The translations under genes were made by a program, and so were the position numbers. From Callipepla californica brunnescens (lineage: Eukaryota > Chordata > Aves > Galliformes > Odontophoridae), in the NCBI GenBank assembly GCA_023055505.1, contig JALIRH010000095.1, positions 186,001-250,000 of the forward strand: DNA of 64,000 nucleotides, written 5' to 3'. Under the pieces are notes generated by a model, which saw only the letters and a program-made list of their open reading frames with translations, did not search any database and was not told the DNA's origin. Numbering within the stretch: the stretch's first letter is position 1; every line of letters begins with the position of its first letter. Below, piece after piece: positions 1-11,256 of the stretch.

Positions 1-502
1 CCAGTCTCGGGGAATCATAGTGGGTGACAGGAGGCCTGGTTGAAGGGCTCCTATATTTTCCAGAGCATCATTCATTTTTCTGAGGTCATGGAACAAGCGC
101 CATTGACCAGTTTGTTTCTTAATGACAAATCCAGGTGAGTTCCAAGGATTAGTGGAGGTACAGTATGTCCTTTTGCTAATTGTTCCGCTACCAAGTCTTG
201 GAGGGCGCCAAGTTTTTCTAGCGGAAGGGGCCATTGATCCACCCATCTAGGGGTATCTGTTTTCCATATTAGCTTAAGGGCGTCGCACCTCTCAATGGCC
301 CCTCCCGAAAATCTGACTTGATAGTGACTCCCCACTGAACCATAACATCAGGGCCCCATAAATATCATCGGAATTGGCAACACAAACGGTTTGATAGTAG
401 CTACCCGATCTTCAGGTCCTCTGATTGGAATGAACTCAGCACTTTGCTGGCTGTTCCTTGCACCTCCCACCCCAGCTAATGTATGGGATGATTTGTATGA
501 TG
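1..502 (-). pseudogene. Endogenous retrovirus fragment: start of reverse transcriptase and end of protease
   Basis: This segment is a near-identical second copy of 57919-58420, differing by a few substitutions. Read on the minus strand, 503 down to about 348 gives the carboxy end of a retroviral aspartic protease (glycine-rich GVGG stretch, then a PFVLPIP stretch) ending at an in-frame TGA. The frame at 72-335 then gives the beginning of reverse transcriptase, with WKTDTPRWVDQWPL followed by a frameshift. The window edge cuts the element, so the rest of pol presumably lies to the left. It is not functional. It is the only array copy besides the one at 58234 that keeps reverse-transcriptase sequence; units 2-5 keep only the protease part. 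Confidence 0.85.
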
Positions 503-1994
503 TAACCCAAAACCAAACCCCAGGCCTACCCCTTCTCTCACCCGGACACTCGAACCAAACCTCCGCCTAAACCTAACCCTAATATCTAAGCCTAAGCCTA
601 ACCCTTCCAATTGCCCTAGCCCTAACACTAACCCTTTTCCTATACCTAACCCTGACCTCAACCCTGATCATAACCTTTCCCTAACCCTAACACCAACCCG
701 TAACATCATTTGAATCCTAATCCTATTCCAAACCTTAACCCTATCCCAAGGCCTAACCCTACTCTGACCTTTACACTCCAACTAACCCAACCTCGATCAA
801 GAAATACAAATCGAATCCTAAACCTAAACCTAAACCTAAACCTACTGCTAACACCACAAGTCAGCCTACTTTTCTCCCTAAATCTAATCACAAATCTCAA
901 AAAATCTTTGTCCCTAACCCTAATCATAAATCCAGTCCAAACTCTGAAACTTTCCCAAAACCTATGCCTATTCCTAACACTTACTCTTACCCTAAGTCTA
1001 TCCCTAACACTAACCCTTCTCCCAGACACAACCCTAAAGCCAACACTAATCCTAACCTAATCTTTATCCTAATCCTAAACCTAATCCTAACTCTTACCCT
1101 AATTCTAACTCTACCCTAACCCTAACTCTGACCCTCAAACCAAACCCACATTTAAGCACAACCCTAATCCCGACACCTAGCATCAGATTACCACAACCCT
1201 AACGGAACCCTAACCCTAACACTAATGCTATGACTATCCCAAACCCTAACCCAAGTACTAGACCAAACCATACCCCTATCCCTCACTCTAAAACTAACAA
1301 CCCTAACTAAACTCTAACCGTAACCCTATCCCTAATACTAACACTAATCATCTTTTAAACACCAATGTTATTCCTATTCCTAAACCTTACCCAATCTCCA
1401 AATGAAATCCAAGGCCGGTGCCTTCTCACACCCTAACGATCAAACCAAACCTACATCTAAACCTAACCCTAAATCCAATCTTTACCCTAAACCATACACT
1501 TGCCCTGGCCTTAACACTAACCCTTTCCCTATACCTAACCCTAACCCTAACCTTAACACTAATTTGAGGCCTATCCCTAGTAGGAACCCAAAACCTAATT
1601 GGAATCTGAATCCTGTTCTTAACCTTAACCCTAACACGACTTAACTCTACTCTGACCCTAAAAGTCAAATTAACCCTACTCCTTACCCTAAACCTCAATC
1701 TAAACCTAAACCTAACCCTAAACCTAAACTTCACAAGAACACTCAACCTAATCCTAGCACTAACCTAAACTAAAACTAAAACAACTTTTTTGCTAACCCT
1801 AATCCTAAATCTAACCCTAACCCCAAAACTCCCCCAAACCTGACCCTAAACCTAATCCACCCCCAAATCCTTACCCTAACCCTACCCCCAAACACCCTAA
1901 TACTAGAACTAAAGCAATCCTTCACCCTAACCCTAAAACTAACAATTTAACTTTGACCCTAAAACTCAAATTCACCCTACATACACTTTATGCT
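503..1994. repeat. Unit 1 CCCTAA-rich arm
   Basis: About 1.49 kb of degenerate CCCTAA repeats, meaning that the G-rich strand is the minus strand. Non-telomeric islands are embedded and conserved between units, for example the box AGCATCAGATTACCAC at 1179-1194 and a GC-richer stretch near 1402-1440. The stretch just after 503 (around 525-560) is the reverse complement of islands found in the TTAGGG arm near 5280-5310, so the two arms share modules in opposite orientation. I see no gene. Confidence 0.9.
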
Positions 1995-2002
1995 ACCTAG
2001 GT
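1995..2002. other. Unit 1 head-to-head switch point, palindrome ACCTAGGT
   Basis: The strand carrying the G-rich telomere-like repeat flips here, with CCCTAA-type sequence to the left and TTAGGG-type to the right, around an 8-bp perfect palindrome. The same octamer sits at the switch in every unit: 7614-7621, 12936-12943, 18606-18613, 24262-24269 and 59913-59920. Confidence 0.9.
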
Positions 2003-5000
2003 TAGGGTCAGGCTCAATCTGGGTTTTGTGTTGGGGTCAAAGGGATAGGGTTAGGGTAGAGTTCGAGTTAGGATGAAGGTAATGCTTACAGATATGTTTA
2101 GAGAATGGAACAGGGTTAGGGTTAAGGTTAGGGTAAGGTTGAAGGTTAGGCTCAGGGACAGATTTAGGGTTAGAGTTTGGGTTCCTTTTAGGTTTAGGGA
2201 TAGGGTTAGGGTACGGTTAGGTATTGTACAACGCTAAGTGTTAGCTTCTGGGTAAGGGATAGGGTTAGGGTAAGGGTTAGATTCAGGGTTAGGGTTAGCA
2301 TTAGCATCAGGGTTAGGGTTATGGTAAGAGTTAGGATAGGGAATGGGATACAGTTAGGGTAAGGGTTAGGAATAGGGTTAGGGTTACATTAAGGTTAGGG
2401 TTAGTGTTTGGATCAGGGGTAGGGTTAGGAATAAAGTTAGAGTAAGGGCTAGGATTAGGGTTAGGGTTAGGGTAGGGATACGGTTAGGGTAGAGTTAAGG
2501 TTAGGGTAGGGTTAGAGTTAGGGTAAGGGTTAGGGATAGGGTTAGGGTTAGGGTTAGGGTTAGGTTAGGGTTTGGGTTATGGTAAGAGTTAGGATAGGGA
2601 TTGTGATACGGTTAGGGTAAGGGTTAGGAATAGGGATAGGGTTTGATTAGGGTAAGGGTTATTGTTTGGATTAGGGGTAGGGTTACGAATAAAGTTAGAG
2701 TTAGGGCTAGGATTAGGGTTAGGGTTCGGGATTGGATTAGTGTTAGGGTAAGGAATAAAGTTAGAGTTAGTGTTAGGATTAGGGTTAGGGTAAAGTAGGG
2801 TTAGGGGTAGGGTTAGGGTAGGGTTAGGGTTAGGGTAGGGTTAGGGTTAGGGTTTGGGTTAGGCTAGGGTTAGGGTTAGGGTTAGGGTTAGGGTTAGGGT
2901 TAGGGTTAGGGTTAGGGTAGGGTTAGGGTTAGGGTTAGGGTTAGGGTTAGGGTTAGGGTTAGGGTTAAGGTTAAATTTATTGTTAGGGTTAGGGTTAGGG
3001 TTACGGTTAAGGTTAAATTTATTGTTAGGGTTAGGGTTAGGGTTAGGGTTAGGGTTAGGGTTAGGGTTAGGGTTAGGGTTAGGTTAGGGTTGGGGTTAGG
3101 GTTAGGGTTGGGGTTAGGGTTAGGGTTAGGGTATGCTTAGGGTTAGGGTAAAATTAGGTTTAGGGTTAGTGTTAGGGTTAGGGTTAAATTTATTGTTAGG
3201 TTTAGGGTTAAGGTTAGAGTTAGGGTTAGGGTTGAGGTTAGGGTTAGGGTTAGGGTTAGGTTAGGGTTAGGGTTAGGGTTAAGGTGAGAGTTAGGGTTAG
3301 GGTTAGGGTTAGGGTTAGGTAAGGGTTAGGGTTAGGGTAAGAATTAGGATAGGGATTGTGATACAGTTAAGGTAAGGGTTAGGAATTAGAGTTAGGGTTA
3401 GGGTTAGGATTAGGGTTAGGGTTAGGTTAGGGTTAGGGTTAGGGTTAAGGTTAGAGTTAGGGTTAGGGTTAGGGTTAGGGTTAGGTAAGGGTTAGGTTTA
3501 GGGTAAGAATTAGGATAGGGATTGTGATAAAGTTAAGGTAAGGGTTAGGAATTAGGGTTAGGGTTAAGGTAAGGTTTAGGTTTAGGTTTAGGGTTAGGGT
3601 TAGGGTTAGTGTTAGGGTTAGGGTTAGGGTAGGGTTAGGGTTAGGGTTAGGGTAAGAATTAGGATAGGGATTGTGGTACAGTTAAGGTAAGGGTTAGGAA
3701 TTAGAGTTAGGGTTAGGGTTAGGATTAGGGTTAGGGTTAGGTTAGGGTTAGGGTTAGGGTTAAGGTTAGAGTCAGGGTTAGGGTTAGGGTTAGGGTTAGG
3801 TAAGGGTTAGGGTTAGGTAAGGGTTAGGGTTAGGGTAAGAATTAGGATAGGGATTGTGATACAGTTAAGGTAAGGGCTAGGAATTAGGGTTAGGGTTAGG
3901 GTTAGGTTTAGGTTTAGGTTTAGGGTTAGGGTTAGGGTTAGGGTTAGTGTTAGGGTAGGTTAGGGTTAGGGTATGGTAGGGTTAGGGTTAGGGTAGGGTA
4001 AGGGTTAGCATTAGGTTTAGGGTTAGGGTTAGGGTTAGAGTTAGGTTAGGCCTAGGGTTAGGGTTAGGGTTAGGGTTAGGGTTAATGTAGTTTAGGGCTA
4101 GGGTTAGGGTTAGGGTTAGGATAGGGTTAATGTAGGGTTAGGGTTAGTGCTAGGAATCAATTTGGAGGAAGGAAAAGGTATAGGAATTGGTTCATTGTTA
4201 GCGTTAGTCTTCAGGGTTAGGGTTCGGATTTAGCACTATGTTTCAGGTTCCTTTTAGGTTTAGTGATAAGGATTAGGGGTACGTTTAGGTATTGTACAAT
4301 GCTAAGTGTTAGCTTCTGGGTGGGGGTTGGGGTTAGATTAAGGGTGAGGGTTAGGGTTAGGACTAGATTTAGGATTAGGTTTAGGAATAGGTTTTCTTTG
4401 ATTGTTAGGGTGAGAGAAAGGTTAGGCCTTGGGTTTGTTTTTGGAATAGTTTTGGGTTTCAGAATAGGAATTGGGTTAGTATTTGGAATCTGATTGCTTT
4501 AGTATTAGTGTTAGGGTGGGGGTTAGAAGTTAGGTGAGCGTTGTGGTAATCTAATGCTTTGTGTTAGGCTTAGGGTTGGGCTTTTACTTGAGGTTGGTGT
4601 TAGGGTCAGCTTTAGTTTGAAGGTAGATTTAGAGTTTAAATTGTGGTCATGCTTTGGATTAGTTTTAGAGTTAGGGTAAGATTTAGGTTTCCTTTCAGTG
4701 TTAGGCTGTGAGAATTGTAGGCTTTGTGTTTTTGGGTTTGTGTTGGGTTTAGGAATTGGAATAGTGTTTGGGATAGTATTAGCGTTAAGGCTGGGGTTAG
4801 AGTTAGGTGATGGCTGTGGTAATCTAATGCTTTGTGTTAGGTTTAGGGTTGGGCTTCAATCTGGGGTTGGTTTTAAGGTCCCATTTAGATTTCAGGAAGA
4901 ATTGGAGTTCAATTGAGGTAACGGTTAGGATTAGATTTAGGGTTCTGATAAGGGTTAGGTTAGGGTTAGGGTTTGGTTCCAAGTTGTTTTTAGGGTTAGG

Positions 5001-5940
5001 GTTAACGTTAGGTTTCAGGATAGGGTTAGGAATATAGCTAGGTGTTAGGTAAGGTTTAGTCCTGGGGTTTCAGTTCGGGTTAGGTGAAGCGTTAGTTTTA
5101 CAGTTAGAAGACATGTTAGGGTTAGGGTTAGGTTTTGGTGTAGATTTAGGTTTAGGGTAAGGGTTAGGGATGTAGATGAAGGGTTCTCTTTAGTTTTAGG
5201 ACCAGGGAAGGGTCCTAAAAGGGCCTTGGCTAAGGGTGAGTTTTAGTATTTGATTTAGCGTTGCGTTCAGGTCTAGGTTAGTTTGAGTGTCAGGCTGAGA
5301 GAAGGGGTAGGCCTTGGGTTTGGTTCTGGCTTAGTGTTAGGTTTAGGAATAGGAATAGTTTTGGTGTTTGGATTGGGTTTGGGGTTAGTAGTAGGGATTG
5401 GATTGGGGTTAGTGTTAGGTGAGATCTGCGGTAATCTGATGCTTTCTTTGAGGCTTGAGGTTTGAGCTTAAACGTGGTGTTGGTTTTAGGGTAGGATTTA
5501 GGGCTAGGGTTTGGTTGAGGGTAGCATTAGGTTTAGGTTTAGGGGAAGGGTTTTGGTTAGGGTAGAGGTTAGAATTCTGGTTTGGGTTAGGAATAGGGTT
5601 CTGGACAAGGTAAGGATTTAGTCCTAGGTTTCCAGTTAGGGTAAGGTGAAGTGCTGGTGTTCTAGTTAGGAGAAGAGTTAGGTTGAGGTTTCGGGTTAGG
5701 TTTTTTTGTCGATTTAGGTTTTAGGTAAGGGGTAGATTTTAGACAACATGAGCTTTCTGGTCAGAGTAGGGTTAGGCCTTAGAATATGGATAAGATTAGG
5801 ATAAATGGAGGGTTAGTTTCGGGTTTAGGTTAGTTTGAGTGTTAGGCTGAGAGAAGGGGAGGGCCTTGGGTTTGGGTTTGGTTTAGGGTTAAGATAAGGT
5901 TTAGGAATAGGAGTAGGTTTGGGGTTTGGATTGGGTTTGG
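2003..5940. repeat. Unit 1 TTAGGG-rich arm
   Basis: Degenerate to perfect TTAGGG repeats. From about 2820 to 4100 the repeats are nearly perfect, broken by a recurrent AAATTTATTGTTAGG variant (near 2975, 3010 and 3187) and by four copies of a module containing GAATTAGGATAGGGATTGTG (near 3340, 3506, 3655 and 3839). From 4140 to 5940 the sequence is more diverged and carries islands conserved between units, including three GTGGTAATCTRATGCTTT-type boxes at 4543, 4818 and 5428. No gene is visible. Confidence 0.9.
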
Positions 5941-6127
5941 ACTTGATAGTGACTCCCCACTGAACCATAACATCAGGGCCCCATAAATATCATCGGAATT
6001 GGCAACACAAACGGTTTGATAGTAGCTACCCGATCTTCAGGTCCTCTGATTGGAATGAACTCAGCACTTTGCTGGCTGTTCCTTGCACCTCCCACCCCAG
6101 CTAATGTATGGGATGATTTGTATGATG
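5941..6127 (-). pseudogene. Unit 2 retroviral protease fragment (187 bp)
   Basis: Same sequence as 58234-58420. The minus strand encodes the end of a retroviral protease up to a TGA and a few bases beyond. The left boundary is a sharp junction with the end of the TTAGGG arm of unit 1 (…gggtttgg then acttgatag). The fragment is present at the start of units 2-5 with identical ends, so it marks the duplication breakpoint. Confidence 0.85.
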
Positions 6128-9100
6128 TAACCCAAAACCAAACCCCAGGCCTACCCCTTCTCTCACCCTGACACTCGAACCAAACCTCCGCCTAAACCTA
6201 ACCCTAATATCTAAGCCTAAGCCTAACCCTTCCAATTGCCCTAGCCCTAACACTAACCCTTTTCCTATACCTAACCCTGACCTCAACCCTGATCCTAACC
6301 TTTCCCTAACCCTAACACCAACCCGTAACATCATTTGAATCCTAATCCTATTCCAAACCTTAACCCTATCCCAAGGCCTAACCCTACTCTGACCTTTACA
6401 CTCCAACTAACCCAACCTCGATCAATAAATACAAATCGAATCCTAAACCTAAACCTAAACCTACTGCTAACACCACAAGTCAGCCTACTTTTCTCCCTAA
6501 ATCTAATCACAAATCTCAAAAAATCTTTGTCCCTAACCCTAATCATAAATCCAGTCCAAACTCTGAAACTTTCCCAAAACCTATGCCTATTCCTAACACT
6601 TACTCTTACCCTAAGTCTATCCCTAACACTAACCCTTCTCCCAGACACAACCCTAAAGCCAACACTAATCCCAACCTAAACTTTATCCTAATCCTAAACC
6701 TAATCCTAACTCTTACCCTAATTCTAACTCTACCCTAACCCTAACTCTGACCCTCAAACCAAACCCACATTTAAGCACAACCCTAATCCCGACACCTAGC
6801 ATCAGATTACCACAACCCTAACGGAACCCTAACCCTAACACTAATGCTAGGACTATCCCAAACCCTAACCCAAGTACTAGACCAAACCATACCCCTATCC
6901 CTCACTCTAAAACTAACAACCCTAACTAAACTCTAACCGTAACCCTATCCCTAATACTAACACTAATCATCTTTTAAACACCAATGTTATTCCTATTCCT
7001 AAACCTTACCCAATCTCCAAATGAAATCCAAGGCCGGTGCCTTCTCACACCCTAACGATCAAACCAAACCTACATCTAAACCTAACCCTAAATCCAATCT
7101 TTACCCTAAACCATACACTTGCCCTGGCCTTAACACTAACCCTTTCCCTATACCTAACCCTAACCCTAACCTTAACACTAATTTGAGGCCTATCCCTAGT
7201 AGGAACCCAAAACCTAATTGGAATCTGAATCCTGTTCTTAACCTTAACCCTAACACGACTTAACTCTACTCTGACCCTAAAAGTCAAATTAACCCTACTC
7301 CTTACCCTAAACCTCAATCTAAACCTAAACCTAACCCTAAACCTAAACTTCACAAGAACACTCAACCTAATCCTAGCACTAACCTAAACTAAAACTAAAA
7401 CACCTTTTTTGCTAACCCTAATCCTAAATCTAACCCTAACCCCAAAACTCCCCCAAACCTGACCCTAAACCTAATCCACCCCCAAATCCTTACCCTAACC
7501 CTACCCCCAAACACCCTAATACTAGAACTAAAGCAATCCTTCACCCTAACCCTAAAACTAACAATTTAACTTTGACCCTAAAACTCAAATTCACCCTACA
7601 TACACTTTATGCTACCTAGGTTAGGGTCAGGCTCAATCTGGGTTTTGTGTTGGGGTCAAAGGGATAGGGTTAGGGTAGAGTTCGAGTTAGGATGAAGGAA
7701 ATGCTTACAGATATGTTTAGAGAATGGAACAGGGTTAGGGTTAAGGTTAGGGTAAGGTTGAAGGTTAGGCTCAGGGACAGATTTAGGGTTAGAGTTTGGG
7801 TTCCTTTTAGGTTTAGGGATAGGGTTAGGGTACGGTTAGGTATTGTACAACGCTAAGTGTTAGCTTCTGGGTAAGGGATAGGGTTAGGGTAAGGGTTAGA
7901 TTCAGGGTTAGGGTTAGCATTAGCATCAGGGTTAGGGTTATGGTAAGAGTTAGGATAGGGAATGGGATACAGTTAGGGTAAGGGTTAGGAATAGGGTTAG
8001 GGTTACATTAAGGTTAGGGTTAGTGTTTGGATCAGGGGTAGGGTTAGGAATAAAGTTAGAGTAAGGGCTAGGATTAGGGTTAGGGTTAGGGTAGGGATAC
8101 GGTTAGGGTAGAGTTAAGGTTAGGGTAGGGTTAGGGTTAGGGTTGGGGTTAGGGTTAGGGTTAGGGTTAGGGTTAGGTTAGGGTTTGGGTTATGGTAAGA
8201 GTTAGGATAGGGATTGTGATACGGTTAGGGTAAGGGTTAGGAATAGGGATAGGGTTTGATTAGGGTAAGGGTTATTGTTTGGATTAGGGGTAGGGTTAGG
8301 AATAAAGTTAGAGTTAGGGCTAGGATTAGGGTTAGGGTTCGGGATTGGATTAGTGTTAGGGTAAGGAATAAAGTTAGAGTTAGTGTTAGGATTAGGGTTA
8401 GGGTAAAGTAGGGTTAGGGGTAGGGTTAGGGTTAGGGTTAGGGTTAGGGTAGGGTTAGGGTTAGGGTTTGGGTTAGGCTAGGGTTAGGGTAAGGGTTAGG
8501 GTTAGGGTTAGGGTTAGGGTTAGGGTTAGGGTAGGGTTAGGGTTAGGGTTAGGGTTAGGGTTAGGGTAGGGTTAGGGTTAGGGTTAGGGTTAAGGTTAAA
8601 TTTATTGTTAGGGTTAGGGTTAGGGTTAGGGTTAGGGTTAGGGTTAGGGTTAGGGTTAGGGTAGGGTTAGGGTTAGGGCTACGGTTAGGGTTAGGTTAGG
8701 GTTGGGGTTAGGGTTAGGGTTAGCGTTAGGGTTAGGGTATGCTTAGGGTTGGGGTAAAATTAGGGTTAGGGTTAGTGTTAGGGTTAGGGTTAAATTTATT
8801 GTTAGGTTTAGGGTTAAGGTTAGAGTTAGGGTTAGGGTTGAGGTTAGGGTTAGGGTTAGGGTTAGGGTTAGGGTTAGGGTTAGGGTTAGGGTTAGGGTTA
8901 GGGTTAGGTTAGGGTTAGGGTTAGGGTTAAGGTGAGAGTTAGGGTTAGGGTTAGGGTTAGGGTTAGGTAAGGGTTAGGGTTAGGGTAAGAATTAGGATAG
9001 GGATTGTGATACAGTTAAGGTAAGGGTTAGGAATTAGAGTTAGGGTTAGGGTTAGGTTTAGGGTTAGGGTTAGGTTAGGGTTAGGGTTAGGGTTAAGGTT

Positions 9101-11256
9101 AGAGTTAGGGTTAGGGTTAGGGTTAGGTAAGGGTTAGGGTTAGGGTAAGAATTAGGATAGGGATTGTGATACAGTTAAGGTAAGGGCTAGGAATTAGGGT
9201 TAGGGTTAGGGTTAGGTTTAGGTTTAGGTTTAGGGTTAGGGTTAGGGTTAGTGTTAGGGTAGGTTAGGGTTAGGGTATGGTAGGGTTAGGGTTAGGGTAG
9301 GGTAAGGGTTAGCATTAGGTTTAGGGTTAGGGTTAGGGTTAGAGTTAGGTTAGGGCTAGGGTTAGGGTTAGGGTTAGGGTTAGGGTTAATGTAGTTTAGG
9401 GCTAGGGTTAGGGTTAGGGTTAGGATAGGGTTAATGTAGGGTTAGGGTTAGTGCTAGGAATCAATTTGGAGGAAGGAAAAGGTATAGGAATTGGTTCATT
9501 GTTAGCGTTAGTCTTCAGGGTTAGGGTTCGGATTTAGCACTATGTTTCAGGTTCCTTTTAGGTTTAGTGATAAGGATTAGGGGTACGTTTAGGTATTGTA
9601 CAATGCTAAGTGTTAGCTTCTGGGTGGGGGTTGGGGTTAGATTAAGGGTGAGGGTTAGGGTTAGGACTAGATTTAGGATTAGGTTTAGGAATAGGTTTTC
9701 TTTGATTGTTAGGGTGAGAGAAAGGTTAGGCCTTGGGTTTGTTTTTGGAATAGTTTTGGGTTTCAGAATAGGAATTGGGTTAGTATTTGGAATCTGATTG
9801 CTTTAGTATTAGTGTTAGGGTGGGGGTTAGAAGTTAGGTGAGCGTTGTGGTAATCTAATGCTTTGTGTTAGGCTTAGGGTTGGGCTTGAGGTTGGTGTTA
9901 GGGTCAGCTTTAGTTTGAAGGTAGATTTAGAGTTTAAATTGTGGTCATGCTTTGGATTAGTTTTAGAGTTAGGGTAAGATTTAGGTTTCCTTTCAGTGTT
10001 AGGCTGTGAGAATTGTAGGCTTTGTGTTTTTGGGTTTGTGTTGGGTTTAGGAATTGGAATAGTGTGTGGGATAATATTAGCGTTAAGGCTGGGGTTAGAG
10101 TTAGGTGATGGCTGTGGTAATCTAATGCTTTGTGTTAGGTTTAGGGTTGGGCTTCAATCTGGGGTTGGTTTTAAGGTCCCATTTAGATTTCACGAAGAAT
10201 TGGAGTTCAATTGAGGTAACGGTTAGGATTAGATTTAGGGTTCTGATAAGGGTTAGGTTAGGGTTAGGGTTTGGTTCCAAGTTGTTTTTAGGGTTAGGGT
10301 TAACGTTAGGTTTCAGGATAGGGTTAGGAATATAGCTAGGTGTTAGGTAAGGTTTAGTCCTGGGGTTTCAGTTCGGGTTAGGTGAAGCGTTAGTTTTACA
10401 GTTAGAAGACATGTTAGGGTTAGGGTTAGGTTTTGGTGTAGATTTAGGTTTAGGGTAAGGGTTAGGGATGTAGATGAAGGTTTAGTGGAAGGGGTAGGGT
10501 TCTCTTTAGTTTTAGGACCAGGGAAGGGTCCTAAAAGGGCCTTGGCTAAGGGTGAGTTTTAGTATTTGATTTAGCGTTGCGTTCAGGTCTAGGTTAGTTT
10601 GAGTGTCAGGCTGAGAGAAGGGGTAGGCCTTGGGTTTGGTTCTGGCTTAGTGTTAGGTTTAGGAATAGGAATAGTTTTGGTGTTTGGATTGGGTTTGGGG
10701 TTAGTAGTAGGGATTGGATTGGGGTTAGTGTTAGGTGAGATCTGCGGTAATCTGATGCTTTCTTTGAGGCTTGAGGTTTGAGCTTAAACGTGGTGTTGGT
10801 TTTAGGGTAGGATTTAGGGCTAGGGTTTGGTTGAGGGTAGCATTAGGTTTAGGTTTAGGGGAAGGGTTTTGGTTAGGGTAGAGGTTAGAATTCTGGTTTG
10901 GGTTAGGAATAGGGTTCTGGACAAGGTAAGGATTTAGTCCTAGGTTTCCAGTTAGGGTAAGGTGAAGTGCTGGTGTTCTAGTTAGGAGAAGAGTTAGGTT
11001 GAGGTTTCGGGTTAGGTTTTTTTGTCGATTTAGGTTTTAGGTAAGGGGTAGATTTTAGACAACATGAGCTTTCTGGTCAGAGTAGGGTTAGGCCTTAGAA
11101 TATGGATAAGATTAGGATAAATGGAGGGTTAGTTTCGGGTTTAGGTTAGTTTGAGTGTTAGGCTGAGAGAAGGGGAGGGCCTTGGGTTTGGGTTTGGTTT
11201 AGGGTTAAGATAAGGTTTAGGAATAGGAGTAGGTTTGGGGTTTGGATTGGGTTTGG
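6128..11256. repeat. Unit 2 telomere-like body
   Basis: CCCTAA arm 6128-7613, switch 7614-7621, TTAGGG arm 7622-11256. It is shorter than its neighbours: fewer inner modules lie around 8900-9250, and 6 bp are missing near 9885 (gggcttgagg where the other units read gggcttttacttgagg). It carries the 20-bp-longer version of the island near 10480 that units 2-5 share and units 1 and 6 lack. No gene is visible. Confidence 0.9.

Noticed and set aside
1995..2002. A recent telomere-to-telomere chromosome fusion site
   Set aside because: The junction occurs in six repeat units with equally degenerate arms, so it is part of the repeat and not a single fusion.
2820..3100. A true chromosome end (terminal telomere)
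   Set aside because: Perfect runs are short and flanked on both sides by degenerate repeats and further sequence. They are interstitial.
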